Assembly: GCA_935421135.1 (NCBI GenBank) | Contig: OW285194.1 | Span: forward strand, 8,168,376 to 8,232,375 | Reading direction: 5' to 3' | From: Bugulina stolonifera | Lineage: Eukaryota; Bryozoa; Gymnolaemata; Cheilostomatida; Bugulidae | DNA length: 64,000 bases | Shown here: positions 43,387 to 57,249 of the stretch, piece after piece | How positions within the stretch are numbered: position 1 is the first letter of the stretch | Layout: every line of letters begins with the position of its first letter | The notes under the pieces: generated by a model | The model's database searches: none | Seen by the model: the letters and a program-made list of their open reading frames with translations, nothing else | Told to the model about the DNA's origin: nothing | Translations under genes and position numbers: made by a program

Positions 43387-46300
43387 ATGGAACCTTTAAC
43401 CAAAAGCTATGTCAACAGATGTGATTCGCTGAACCCAGTTGATGAAAATGCTACACTTTATCAGCTGTTTGTTGATGCAAGAGATAGAGGTCATGTTGGA
43501 GAGATTGTTAACCTTGAAACCAATACTAGGATGACAACTAATGAAATTCTACTGAAGGTAAGGGAAAGTCTAGGCCACCAGCATTTTCACTCAAGCGAAT
43601 CAATATGAAACTAAAAGTGGCTACACTCTATATTATCTTTACCCAGCGATTAAATATAATTGTATTTATACACTACTATTTGGAATACCATCACTTACGG
43701 CACATGTTCATACCGTAAATATTTCTTCCTGCCAGGGGGAAAAGTATGCTAAAGGACTGCTGGCTATTGGATGCGTACCTGGTGCAGATACACTCGCTGT
43801 CGTATCCTGTTCATCCCTAGAGCCGATATGTTTATATGTGGCAGCCTGTTCCATAGGCATTGGCTATGCAGTAAGCTTGCATGCTATATACATGTATATG
43901 CACACATAGAATATAAAGACAAGTAAGTTTATGGATTAGTTTTGCTGATGCTGTCCAAAGAAGAAATAATATAGCCTAAAGATAAGGGATGCCATTTCAA
44001 ATGAAATTGTTTTCTTTCAGCAACCGTACATATACCATCCAAAGGAGACAAGCCTCTCTCATATCCTCCCACAAATGGAAGCTAAAACTGTGATTATTGG
44101 TGATTCAGAAGGTGGGGAGACTTTGGATGTCTTCATGTCCATGTTTGAAGATGAGGAACAGTGCAATTCACAACAGTAGGTGCAATCCATAGCTGAGTAG
44201 CTGTTAATATTGTAGTGGGCGATGCCATCACAACAGGCTCTCTGTAATTATGACTGTACATTTCTTCATATTTATTTGTTTATTTTTTTATATTTGTAAT
44301 CATTCATTTGGTATGATGTTATAGACAATCGCAACTTACTCTAAATAAGTATATAACAGTGCATCAGAGTTTATTGCAGAGCAATTTGTATTCATTAGTG
44401 TCCACGACGTAATGTGTATATTCTCAAAGTCTTGTGCCGTCTGGACTTTCAGTGGTTTCATGACTCTATTTTCTACTAGTTGCCTATTGACCCTAATGGA
44501 AGGGCCGAGCATTTTGTATAGAGCACTACCTTGGAGTAGTCAGCTATAATTACAATATGCATTCTAATGTGCTTTTCCATGCAATACAAAGATTATTATT
44601 TGTACTCTCTGCGATATGATGTTCTAGTTAGGATTTAAACTGATTGACTTACCCCAGGACTGCCAGTGGAGGCACTATCTTGGTTTCACATAATAGACCA
44701 GGTTACCTAGCATAGATACACAACAGCATTTCTTATTGTTAGTGACATTATGTTCTATACACACGTAATGGGATTAACATGTGTATATATTACCTCGATA
44801 TGTGGTCTCTCTCTAGGCTTCCGCTCGTGAAAAATGTTTTCTATGATAACTCTCGGAATGAAATGTCACATCAACAGAAGTTCATCAGAGGTTTAGACAA
44901 GTTGGTAGAGCTAGGGGAGCCAGTCAGTGAGGAGCAACTGGAGTTTGCCAGGAGACAAGTCAAATCAGAATACACTGCGTTTCATGTGTTCACCTCAGTA
45001 AGTACCATATGCATTTGGTAGACCATAGTTGGGTCACATGATCAGACACAGAATAATACACATTCTTCGACAGCCTTAGATGGTTTTTATATGTTCACAA
45101 CGATCCTATTAAAGTTGAATGAGACACTGGCTATGCAAATCTTAGTACAATGGCTGATACCTCTTTTAGACTAAATTTGTAACTGTTGTTGCAAAACGAT
45201 AAGTAGTAGGCTAACTCCCAGGTAAAAAAATGTCAGTCTTCCCGTCTATCAGCCAAAGTCACTCAGTCAATCAGCCAGCATACTAGTACAGAAGCAACCT
45301 CTGGAAGTCTTGAGAAAAAATAGCCGTTCTAGCAATCGAAGTGGGGCCACATAAAAAAACATGTATCCAGATCAGAATTTTGTGCTGATTTCAAATATGA
45401 CATTTCTGCACCTCCTAAGGTGCCAGTTCTAGGTGTAATGGCAAGTTTTAGTACTATTGCACAGATTCTATCGATTTCGAAAATTGTTATGTATAACCAG
45501 GACACCACTATCACACACTTCTAATGTGTTTGAGAAACTCTGTTTAAATTACATAATGTAACATTCAACAAGGGAACACACTTTAAAATAGCATAAAGTT
45601 AGGAACAGTTTGAAAAATATCTGTTAATATCCGCTACTGAACTTGTGAGATTCCTATGAACATACAAGTCATAGATTTCTACACTATTATCCTACACCTC
45701 TCTATCTACATTTTCTACTTGTTTACATCCTACACCAATAGGCTAGGCATGAAATGTTGTGAGCAGCAACAATAATAATCCAATTAATTAAAATACTATA
45801 CAAATTAAAGTGACCTCGGAGACTAAGAGGCCTTTTAGAAGTTGATAAAAACACTCAAATACTGCCATCAGAGTTGCTTTCAAAACTTGGTAGGAATGCA
45901 TTACTTCTGGTTGCATTACTAGATATGCATGCAGGTACAGAACATGTTGCATCAAGGATCTGAGGATGCAGCCTAGGAAGCCAGTGGCCAATTCGGTGCT
46001 GCTTGGAGTAGTCGTTAATGTGATAGTTCACCTTAGAACCGCACCTCCACCTCTGAGAAACTGATTGGTATATCAGTTGATAATGTACATGTACATGTAT
46101 TAATTCCTAGCGTGCAATTTCATGAGTTTATGTTTCTTGTAGTGACCAGTGAACGCTTGCAATTGCCATAGGGGAGTATTTGTTGTTGAATCAGTTATAA
46201 GCATTCATCTGCATATTTAGGATATATAGATGTAAGCCGAGATGCATATATATGAGGGCCTACGTGTATATTTACTAGGAGGTTAAGAAGTACTAAATCA

Positions 46301-49300
46301 TAATTTTTTGAAATCATAGGCCTATATATACATGTCCCTATTAATAGTACTGAATATGCATAATATAGGCACTGTAGTTGGGACCCAAGGATGTTAGTAG
46401 CCTGATGACTGGGTTTAGTAGGCTTGTACATGTGAATGTTATACAAGCAGTTGGTGTGTTGTAATACCCAATTATTATCCTTTACAATTGTTCATGTTAC
46501 TTGGTGTTACTATAATTTTGGTTTCAATTATGTGGAAAGCTAGAGGCTGTCACACAAATGTGTTTTTATGTAAAATGCTTTGTAAGTTATTCAATCAAGA
46601 AACACCTTGCCTCTTCCTAATATCTGGCATCATCATGGTCTACCATGCTGACTCTGAGGCTCCCCTTTGGCATTTTTCTCTTCTTGATCCCCATGGATTT
46701 TATCTAATACCCCATCTACGTTTCCTAGATACAACTACATAATTATGGTAAGTAGGCCCCCTACATGTAGTAACAGCTCAGTGTACAGAGATTACTTGTG
46801 TTAACTGCTAGTGTTTGTAAGGAACTTCCTAAGTAGGCATGGTTATGGTTTTGTCTGATCCTTCTATATAAATTAGCAAATAATGCTTGCCTATGGTGAC
46901 ACAGGACTTTCAGCATGCACACTTTCTGATGGACTTGGTGATTTTATGATTTCGTTCGATTTATTAAATCTATTGACAATTTGATCACACTTTAGATACA
47001 GAGCAATAACCACATATTATATGTACTTGTGTAGCATGAATATGTAATTCACTTAAAACATCAACAGTTTGAAATTTAACATCAAAATGTAGCATTATTA
47101 TGTAGTTTATTTCACCTACCACTATTAGTTATGCTCAGTACTAAAAGCAGGAAATAAATAAATTACACTACTTATGAACATACATGGCCAATTTGAGAGC
47201 CAACGATTTTTTGGTCTACTTCCCTGTTGACATTGCATGTAGCATAATTCATTGAATATTGCTCTCTAATACTGCAGGTAGCCTATGTTATATAGTAGAA
47301 GGATGTAGGCCTACATGTATGTATGGGTATATTATCTACTGTACATGTATATAGATATAGGTATGTTACATGCACCAAAATACCTGGAGTAATGAAGTAT
47401 TGATGACTTTTAGTTGCTAGAGCCAGTTTGTTCATCAATTTTGAAGAATACTAGTTAGGAAAAGTGACACAAGTTCTCCCTGAGTGAATGTTGAAACCAA
47501 TTTTCTATATGCAGGACATCAGAACACATTCACACCTATTCCCCACTTTTGGGGGTTAATATGGTGAAGAGAATAACTGGTGTGTCTTTGATATTTTCAC
47601 AGCAGTAAACAAACAACTATCCACTGTTGTAGCTATTGTATTACCTCAGTCTAACACATTATAAACCTCCCACAACTCAATTCATATAGCCATTAGGGCA
47701 TCATAGCAGTAGCAATCCTAAACAACAATATTATAACTATCTAGTACTACTAGTTATGTCTAGTAATACTAGTAACTGCTATTTGGCCATGTGCAGCTGT
47801 TGTTATTGTGGTTACTATAGAAATCCGCAGGCACAACCACTTCTAATTGGACAGTGTTTGCCGTTACGCATGAGCACTAACACTAAAGCAATCTTTTCCC
47901 GCTTATCAATGGCAATCTGACAAATGTTTGTTATTTTTACTTGAACAATAAATCAATTGACCACAACAACTATACTGGCACTATGTGAGGTGTAGAAATT
48001 TGCATGTTAAAATATTTATGTATAATTAAGAGTTTCATGCAAAAAATACCTGGCCCCACCTCAATTGCTAGAAATCTTTATCAAAAGGGAGGTTGCTTGG
48101 TTGCTTCTGTACTATACCTGCCGGTCTGCTTACCTATCAGTCAATGAGCCAGGGAATCAGTGAGTCAGTAGGTTGGTCATTCGGTCAATTAAATAGTTGT
48201 TCGGTCCGTTGGTCAGCGGGCGGCCCAGTCAGCCAGTGAGTTGTTCCTCTTGAGAATTTACTGGCATGGGGGAATCATAAATCTCCTCTTGACTAAGAAA
48301 CATTTTAAAACTAATTTGCATGGATCAAGAAAAATTGTGCTACATTTATGCGCTATACATTACTAAAATTTTCTGATCTCATACTGTTCATCAGATATCT
48401 GTTTTGTTCACAATAAAGAACTTTTTTGTAATATTTTGAATTGTATCAAACATTATCCCCTGAGTGCATCATACCACCACATTCTGATGACCGTAACAAC
48501 GTTTTGCAATAAGCAGCTATTACTCAAAGTTACTACTTTCGGGCACATTCCTTGTTCTAAAATCTATTCATATATAATATATGGTTTATGAATGTTTATA
48601 TATTATAGGGAAGCACTGGCAAGCCAAAATGTGTGGTACTTAGCAACAAAGCATTAGCTAACGGAATATTGACGGTCGGAAACCTCAACCTTGGGGTACG
48701 TTAGTTATAATTTACCGTAATATTCCTCGATATACTGACTGTCCAATTACCCACTGCAGTGTAGAAACACGCAGATCCGGTTACATTGACCTATGTTCCT
48801 TCTTCAGCTTTGGATTCCTACTGATTTGTATGATAATATATATTTAGTCTTTATCATGTGATATTTTCATGCAAGCAATTTATTGATGAGCAGTCAGGGG
48901 CTTGGTTCAACATCTGTGAAAATAACCCATCCTCACTGGTGTTTGAACCTGACGTTGTACAGCACCTAATTGCCCAGCACTGTGAGCCGAACATAAGGTG
49001 TCTTTGCGACCTTTTGGATGGACCCGGGTTGCAAATAAAAATCACAAGATGGCCGTCCGACCCAGGTCAGAAGGGCTATTGGCCTAGGATTTTGCTTGGC
49101 CGGACAAAACCATCCCTAGCTCATCGGCACACCTGATTTCTTCGCGCAAAAATGAGGATTTTGCGTTTGGCCCAGGCTGATGTGTTCGCGACCCTGTGAC
49201 GGATGTGTGCCGAAAAATATTTTCGAAAATCGGCCTGGGTCTGAAGTTTAGGTCGTAAAGACACCTATAATAGGCCCATTCAGATATTGTACTAGTTCAT

Positions 49301-52300
49301 ACAAGGCTGCATTTTTTGATAACCAAATGCAATGCAAGCGTTCAGGTGTGACGAATGGTTGTTTTGAAAGGGGAGTCCTGTTTGTAGTAAATAATGCTAT
49401 TACCCAGGCATGTTTGACTGAAGGTTATACCATTAGTGTAATAAATATTGAATAAAACTAATTTTTATTGCTATATATTGCTACTTATTTAGGGTGCATG
49501 TGCAATACTAGAATATACTTATAAATTATTCAACCAGCTCGACACATTATTTTAAAAAGGAAGCTTCACTGGTGAGCAGTAACTGTGCAAAAGACACTCC
49601 TTGTTACGCGTAAAGGAGCTAAACTGGCGGGGAGGGGGAAGAGGGTTAGGCAATAGATAAATTCCTTGCATGAAAAGCATTACATGTAAAAGGTATGGCC
49701 AAATCTCCTTGTAGGCTACATGTATATACATGTATTTTTACTTCACCCAAGACTGATAGAAGTTATGGAGAATCAGCTTCCACAGGATATAACTGATGTC
49801 TATTAGCTTTCTCCACCGCTCAGTCACTCTCTGCTGCCAGTATTATGACTGCCAATGTATATATTACATTGTGTAACACTTTAATTATAAGGAAACTTGT
49901 TCAAAATTTTTTGTTACCTGCATTGCATTGCTTCGTCACAGAATTGTTTGGTGGCAAACGTGGCGATAGATGATACATTTAGCTATTCTGCTAGCTCCTT
50001 AGCCCTGGCTGGAAGACTGGGTAAAGTAGTCCTCATACCCCTCTTTGATCAACACACACTGGACAGGATGATTGAGCCTAGCATTAAAGCAATAACAGAG
50101 GAAAAGTGAGTATAACCATTAGTTAAAATAAGTACTTATTAGTTATCCTAAAACTTTAAATTATCAAATAAATTTAGGTCAGTTTGCATGTGTTTAGAAA
50201 AAAGTTACAGTAAACAATTATAAATGTTCTTGATCTAGAACTGTCTGTTGTATTGCATTTTACTTCTGTGAGATGATACAGGACCAAATCACAACAGTGG
50301 GAAACGTTGACATGACTGCATGACTGCAGGCTCGTGTATTTGAGTTAATACAAGTATATGAGATATTATAAATATATTATTTCTCTTGACAATAAATAAT
50401 ATAGTTTTATTCAATTTCATTACTAATATACTTGATGATAATGCCATACAGATAGAGTTGTATATAATAGTGATCTTCTGCAGTACTTCATTAAATTTTC
50501 TGCTCATACACTTGGTGGTGAAAATAATATAAAAATAGAGGTGTATGTAGCTGTGGGTATTGATCTTCTAATGTTTGGCAGGATCAACATTCTCGGTACT
50601 CTGGCAGCCATTAATCAGCTACTATTTCAGCACATCAAGATGAACAATCTGTCGCTTCCACCCATGAAGTATGTATTATACGGTGGACAGGTCAACACCA
50701 GAGAGTTCAAACAAAAACATCGAGCTGTCTTTGGAGGTCTGCCAATTGTAAGTAATATATTATACACAATATTTGAGTAAACTTTCCAGTGAATACTCGT
50801 TAAAATAATGCACAGTGGAACTTGCTTAATTCAAACTCCAAGGGACCACCATAGTTGGTTTGAATTATGACTTTACTGCTTGCTATCTTATTTTCAACAG
50901 AAGTATAAGATACGTACAGTGGTCAAAGGGGGGGGGGGTCTCCAGGGTAGCAGCCATAATCAGTTGAGGGCGCGAAGCGCCCGAACGGCAAGAGAAGTGC
51001 CGGCGGGGAGGGTCCGGGAGGGGTGCCTTGTGACCTTCTGGAACTTGCGCCCTCCCGGAAGTTGGAAACTTTACCAAAATTAGACCCCGAAATGGTGCAA
51101 AGTCTAAAAACTTCAGGTTGAAATATTGTAATGGTACAGGACATTTGTATACGACTCCAGCTACCGGACAAAGCCCTACAGCACCCTAAGTGCCTAGTAG
51201 TTGTCACAGCGCTACTCAGCTAACACTCAAACTCTCATAACTAGCTGCTCGTACACCCATATTCAATTGTATTGCATGTTGAACCATTAATTACTGTCTA
51301 TATACGTGTCTCCATGTGTTTATACCCATTACATACTGATGTGCATTCATGTATGATTATTACTAAGTCTTTTTATGCCTTTTATACCCATGTACAAAGG
51401 CCCGACCTCTCAGAATTCATTGATATTCATTTTGTACATGAATTGGACCATTTTAAGCAACTTTTGTAGAACCCGACCTATTTTGGGTCGGCCGTCGGGC
51501 TTCCGGCAGCCATGTTGTTGCGCAACTTCCGGACGACCTTACGCCGTCTTTTCCCGACACTACGTCGGGCGGAAGTCCTTATACTATATAAAGGGCATTG
51601 TTTCATTGTTCATTGTCTCAGTCTTCACTTGGCTTTCAATAAAGACACATCTATACTTGATACAGAGACTTTCACTTCCTTTTGTCAGGTCATTCGCTTA
51701 GCGAACCACCTACTAGGTCGGATCACTCTCTTTCATAGTATAGTCTGAAGGTCAGACTTGGGACCAGATGGGTCGTCTCTGGTAGTTATTAGGCTACTGA
51801 GACCGCTCGATCTTTCATGTATTGCGAAGGCCTAGCACCACTCATAGGCACTTCATTTCTGGGTCGATAGTCGTCCAAGGACGACCGCACCAAATCACAG
51901 AAACCATTACAATATGGTCTAAGATCATAAGGTAAAATATGGTCCAATTTGTATTATTGTTATAGTAGTAATCTGTAGGGAGTCTATCAGTCTGAAATTT
52001 ATGGTGGAGAGAATGCGTCTCCCCACGACCCCCCTCCCAACGTTGACCACTGCATACGTACGGTCACATGACGCTCACATGACGGTCACATGACGACTCA
52101 TAACACAGCTAAAACTAGCTCAGTGATTCTAATTATAAACAACACTATGTTAAAGGTCATTCAGACATTGCAATTACGAAACTGTATTTATCTATGGAAC
52201 AGCGTAACCAACAGTGTAAACAAATCAGTTGGGTTTCTCCTGCTTGAGGAGAACTTGTTATTGGTGCATGATAAACGCATTATCAGCTTACAACCAATCA

Positions 52301-55300
52301 TAGCATCTGGCTGGAGTAAGCTGATCAGGCATGACTAATACTTGTTGTTGTTGTTGTCAAATACTGTATAGCCTAAGGTAAACCAGCTAAGCTGTAAAGT
52401 TTGAATTATAGATAATAACTGTCAATTAGTTGAGGCCATTTAAATAATGTTCAGCTAATAGTGTGAACAAACCAAGTTTTCGAACTAACCGAATTAATCG
52501 AGTTCCACTGTGCATGTAATATTTTAGTCCTGGAAGCATTGGACTACTGTTAAATTTGAAATTTGTACATCTCTCATTGATAATTTAGTCTTCAAAAGGC
52601 AATTTGTCTAGCAAAGCAAATTTGACTTCTTAGCAATATCATACGTGTATATTGTTTATGTATGCATGCATGTACATGCATGTGCATTTGTATAGTGACT
52701 AGATACTTTAATATAACTATTGTAACACATTATAATTATATTTGCTGATTATTGTAGACCATGTATGGAATGTCTGAGGCCCATGGTATGGGTGTTTCAT
52801 CTGTTGGGAACTCAGTTGAAGATGAGGAGTCAAGACTAAACTCCAAGTTATATATTAGAACAAACATGGAGGTACCAAACTATATATATTATACATGCCA
52901 TCGAAATAAAGTTCTTTATTTGTGATGAGTTTTCTGTGCACTCCTTATCTGGTTGCTTAGATTCGGATAGTTAATGAAAGGGATGAGATACTAGATATTG
53001 GAAAGGAAGGAGAGTTCCAGATCAGAAGCTACAGTTTATTCAAGGAATACAAGGGAATGGCTGACAAGACAAGGGAAGCTTTTACTATAGATGGCTTTTT
53101 TAAAACAGGGTGAGAAGAATAACACACTGACATTTTAGCATTGTCAGTAAGAACAACTATGAGTATATCTTTCTTATATGATGCTTAACCGAATATAACT
53201 ACGTTACTAACCATATACATGCGCATGTGCATGCATTACACCTTTGTCTACATTGTACGTGCACATTACGATAATTACGTATTCTTCATGTGGAGTCGCA
53301 AGCCCTGTGCTAAGAGGAGTACAGCGTTATATTGTTTACTTTGCTCATGTGTTTACATATTTTTATTATTCAGGTGATCAATCTGGGTCACGCTATAGGA
53401 CATTAATTAACATGTGACTAACACTTAGCTATTTTTCTGCTGGTAGCAACAGGCTATGTTACCATCAAAATCGAAGGTCTAGTGGCCAGCATTGACTTTG
53501 AACTTTTTCCAATGGACGTGTGCAAAGAAAGCTGCTACAGTTTCACAATTCCCTCCGTGCACCATCAAATGTTTCTGATAATGCTTTGATTTACATGAGC
53601 CTGTAGAGATGTGGCGGTGATGTATCCTGACAGCTCATTTCAAATCAGAGGAAGGACGGCAGATGGTATTAGATTTAAGGTACTCTCAGATGTCGTCTAT
53701 CCTGGACCTCTAGAAACAGCAATGGCTAAATTCCCAGGAGTAAATAACGTTGCAGTGAGCATTTATAATTCTGCTAAGATTTTTGTAACACGGAAATGAT
53801 GAATATTGAAGTCTCAATGGTTTGAATGATAGCCCACTTCTCTCATAATTTCATTGAAGTGGACAACACCTACCTCTCTAAAATTTTCTTTAGAAGAACT
53901 ATTTACAAAATATTCCTTGTAGGAACAGTCCGACTTGATATATACCGTATGACAGCAAATCTTTGGCTTTCACCTTGATTGGATTATACTTAGTGCATAT
54001 AGTTACTATAAAGTTGATTCCCTTACTTTAGGTAGTAACTGCGGGAGTCAATGATGCATGGGGAGATGAGATCAGCCTCTGTATTTGGTAAGAATATACA
54101 ATGCATGCTTTATATATAACTCAACGAACATGTAAATGGATTAAATTTGACCATAGCATTTAGAATACCACATTGGAAATACAGATATTGTCGAACTAAA
54201 CCGAAATTGCCAGCTAAGGTTGGCATATAAATGTGCAGTTTCTACAACAGCTGATAGAATTACATGTAGCCTACACTACATGTTTGTAGATAATGTACAT
54301 GTAGTTCCACATAAATATCTGTTAATAAAATGAAACACTCACTTGTTGCATCAATAGAAGTGTCCTAAATAGTTTCGTTGTTTCTACTTCATTCCAACAC
54401 TATCACTAATAAATCTTCCAAATCCCAAAGTACTTTCTACTTTCTGGCAGAAATCAATTGCTATTTTCTAAAATGTATAACTCATGCAAATGGTATTAGG
54501 GCCCTGATGGCCATGAAGATAATATTGCTGAATAATACATACATTATTATGTACATGTATGTACTCGTACATGCTGTCATTATGGCCAAGTTTGCTTGTA
54601 CTTTTTTTAGTTTGGAACAAGATGTACCAGAATTAAAACATGAAAAAGTCATGGAGCACATGACTAAAAATGGAGTAAGTGTGTTTTAGATTTTTTTATA
54701 CCAATTTGTAGAACAACTACATTGCTCTTGCGGATTTGTTTTTATCAATTTATTTCTATGCGGTTTTAAGAGTTACTGCTATTACAGATTCTAGTACAGT
54801 TTTGGAAATAAAATCAAAAATGTGTAATATACTCATACATTCTGCACATGTACATGTACAAATGTGGAAGGTTTATTAATATGCCTACATGATTCTCTGA
54901 CTTATCTGCAATAGAATTATTTACATGGTGTATCCACGGGTCTGTGTTGTTCGAATTACGCTCTATCTTGTGCTGTAGAAATAGAAATCATTTGACAGTA
55001 TTAAATGAACATTCCTATCTGAAAATCACTCTAAATAATTGTGCATTTAGAGTCATCTTCTCCTACCAGATAGTTGTTCAACTTTATTAAGAGTTAATAA
55101 AGTTGAACATATTATTTTTGTAATGAAATTTTATCGCTTTTGTACTTCGCACAGTTTTACAAGAGAGCAGCCAAAAATGTATGAAACTGCAATAGAGGCC
55201 CGCTCGAATGATACCTGCTTTCACACCATATTGCCACTACAATGTTTTTATGCCAGAGAGTTTCATTATCCTAAATTCTTGTGTTTGAACCTTTTTTGTA

Positions 55301-55688
55301 ATGAGAATAATACATGTATATGGTACATACACTTTGTGAAAGTCATAGCATATTCATCCATTGTAGGCACACGAGTTCAGTTTGCCAGCAAGAATTCTCT
55401 ACTTTGACAAGCTACCTATGACTCCAAATGCTAGAAAGGTATAATCAAGCTAAATGTAACTATATAAATACTACCATTTTTCAAAGGGAGTCTTTTGAAT
55501 AATGTAAAGGGCATGCTACACGGACGCAAAATTATCTAGCATATAAATTGTGACTTTATAGTTTGTTGTGTTAGAATAATTACTGAGAATCATGGTATGC
55601 CACAGTTGGTCAGTGTCAGCGCTGCCGCACAACACAAATTAAAGTGGCATGATCAACTCTCATAATGTTAGTGTTTATTGATTGTGGC

Positions 55689-55721
<33 letters not shown>

Positions 55722-55993
55722 GTTTCCTTGGTAATCATAATAGTTTTGGTCTCAGTCACTCGTTAGACAGAGTGGCAGAGGTCAGTCGTTTGAGAACACA
55801 TTGCTCCCAGGGAAAAACCCACAACATTATCAAAGATCACTAACTTACACTTGTAAAGATATTTGATTAATTGTCTTTATTCCAGATGAACAGAGCAGAA
55901 CTCAGAAGACAGGTGAAAGCAAGAGCGGAGGAAGATCCAGATGCTGGACTAACATCCTGGTTTAAGAAGATGCTAAATGATATGACTGACTAA
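43387..55993 (+). CDS. Gene D: AMP-binding (ANL) enzyme, 14 exons, 589 aa
   Basis: Exons: 43387-43557, 43736-43870, 44021-44175, 44817-44997, 48609-48695, 49942-50105, 50582-50747, 52758-52871, 52961-53109, 53607-53754, 54032-54087, 54611-54674, 55367-55438, 55886-55993 (TAA). Lengths and phases are identical to B and C, with no stops. Motifs: P-loop GSTGKPK, YGMSE, KTGD, GRTADGIRF, and A10 LPMTPNARK with Arg where the catalytic Lys is expected. Through exon 13 the protein and introns are closest to gene B. Intron 13, exon 14 and the 3' flank are closest to gene C, indicating exchange. The large introns 4 (3.6 kb), 5 and 7 hold transposons. A CAG lies 8 bases before the ATG (CAGAGAAGATATGG), so a 5' UTR intron may end there. 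Substrate unknown. Confidence 0.92.
44998..48608. other. Gene D intron 4, 3.6 kb
   Basis: No gene. Imperfect GTCA/GTCG tracts occur near 45240-45290 and 48125-48245, matching the tract in gene B intron 4. The rest is unique-looking AT-rich DNA; I see no paired inverted ends that would define an inserted element. Confidence 0.5.
48996..49266. mobile_element. MITE in gene D intron 5, 271 bp
   Basis: Terminal inverted repeats AGGTGTCTTTGCGACCT (48996) and AGGTCGTAAAGACACCT (ending 49266) with one mismatch, flanked by ATA on both sides. No ORF of its own; the short frames crossing it are chance. Confidence 0.75.
50917..52052. mobile_element. Nested hAT-like element carrying an LTR-like segment
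   Basis: Ends CAGTGGTCAA (50917) and TTGACCACTG (ending 52052). Flanks GATACGTA (50909-50916) and CATACGTA (52053-52060) form an 8-bp duplication with one mismatch, typical of hAT. Both subterminal regions are C/G-run rich (GGGGGGGGGG near 50927; CCCCCC near 52030). No transposase. An LTR-like segment lies inside. Confidence 0.7.
51395..51905 (+). repeat. LTR-like segment inside the nested hAT-like element
   Basis: TATATAAAG (51585-51593) is followed by AATAAA (51638-51643). The upstream GGTCGGCC and CATGTTGTTGC...TTCCGG pieces resemble the solo-LTR-like elements at 60559-61548 and near 57250. Boundaries are not defined. Confidence 0.5.
55687..55713. repeat. GT microsatellite
   Basis: A run of GT in intron 13 of gene D. 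The paralogous intron of gene C has a shorter run at about 39821-39831. Confidence 0.85.
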
Positions 55994-57249
55994 TTCTGAT
56001 TACTAGTCTTGGACTGACAAGGCATAATTATTTTTTAAATTACTTATGACTTTAATTACACATATTTGTATGCCTATAATACTGAACACTGAATTTATCT
56101 GATGGAAAAAAGAGTTTAATCAAAAATTGAGCAATGAAACTAAAAGTTAAAATTTTTTACATTGTATATGGAAGGATAAACGTTTATTTACAGTGTAAAT
56201 ATATTCGTTTATCAAAAATCACAGATAATTAACTTCATCAGCACCAGAAGCAGCTTCTTGCTTCTTTGTTTGCAACTAGGTAACTTGGCAACTTGGTAAC
56301 CAACGGCCTATACAGCTCTCCTAGACCTACTCCTCTCAAGAAATTGATTAAATCTCAGCCTATCATAATAGATTTCAGGCTAAAATTATTGCAACAGATA
56401 GTATGTATCTGCTACTTTTAATGTGAAGTACATTACGCAATCTACACACTTAAAATAGATTTACATGTGCTCCAAACACCAGGAGATACCAATAAGACTG
56501 GCAGCAAATTACAGGTTCAGAGCTGATTAGCTTTTAGAGAGCTTACATGTATATACATGTACTTGCTATTAGCTCTACCTCCCAGACTTTACTCTTACTC
56601 TTACTCTGTCAGGTCTAATTTGCATTGCAAAACAGGTGACAGCTTCCTTGCAAACATACAATCACGTAATACATCATATACATTGTACATGTACCTGTAG
56701 ACTAATCTAATATTATTAATTTGCAGATAATTAAGCAATTTCCTACAGTGGTTTGACAGCCAGCTAGAATTCAACACAGCATTATTGGATGCAAACAAGA
56801 ATGCAGCAAACAAATTAGCTATACAGTATTTTTCACATTCATTCAAGTATGAGGTAGGGGTAAAACCTGTGCTGTGAGTGTTCATACTATATTACCTGCG
56901 CATGTATTTACAGTACAGTACAAACTCAAGTAACTAATGTAATGCTAATAGCAAACACTAGCTGCGTTAATCCTTCCCGTAATTATATGGATATCACTAA
57001 TATATGTAGTGAGAAGGCAATTATAGCCTCCTCCAGCCATTAACACTAACATTGTACAATAGTATCCCAGATGTTACAGTATTATACTTACCTGTATTGT
57101 GCAATGATTGATAAATAATGTTAAACTATGCGAACTGGTTGTAAATAACTCAATCCTTTATGCATAGTGTACCTTTTTACCTATTACTATAGAATTAGTT
57201 GTAATCAATCTATTATCTTATATACATGTACATCATCATATGCATTTTT

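Larger units (their letters stand above)
50809..52514. mobile_element. TIR element in gene D intron 7, containing nested insertions
   Basis: Perfect 14-bp inverted ends TGCACAGTGGAACT (50809-50822) and AGTTCCACTGTGCA (52501-52514), followed by imperfect TTAATTC-type continuation. The ends recall pogo/Tigger-like elements but no transposase is present. A second element is inserted at 50917-52052. A degraded relative lies at 20846-21430 without that insert. Confidence 0.65.

Noticed and set aside
48854..49136. Open frames on both strands across 48.9-49.1 kb
   Set aside because: They straddle the border of a MITE inside an intron of gene D and are chance frames.
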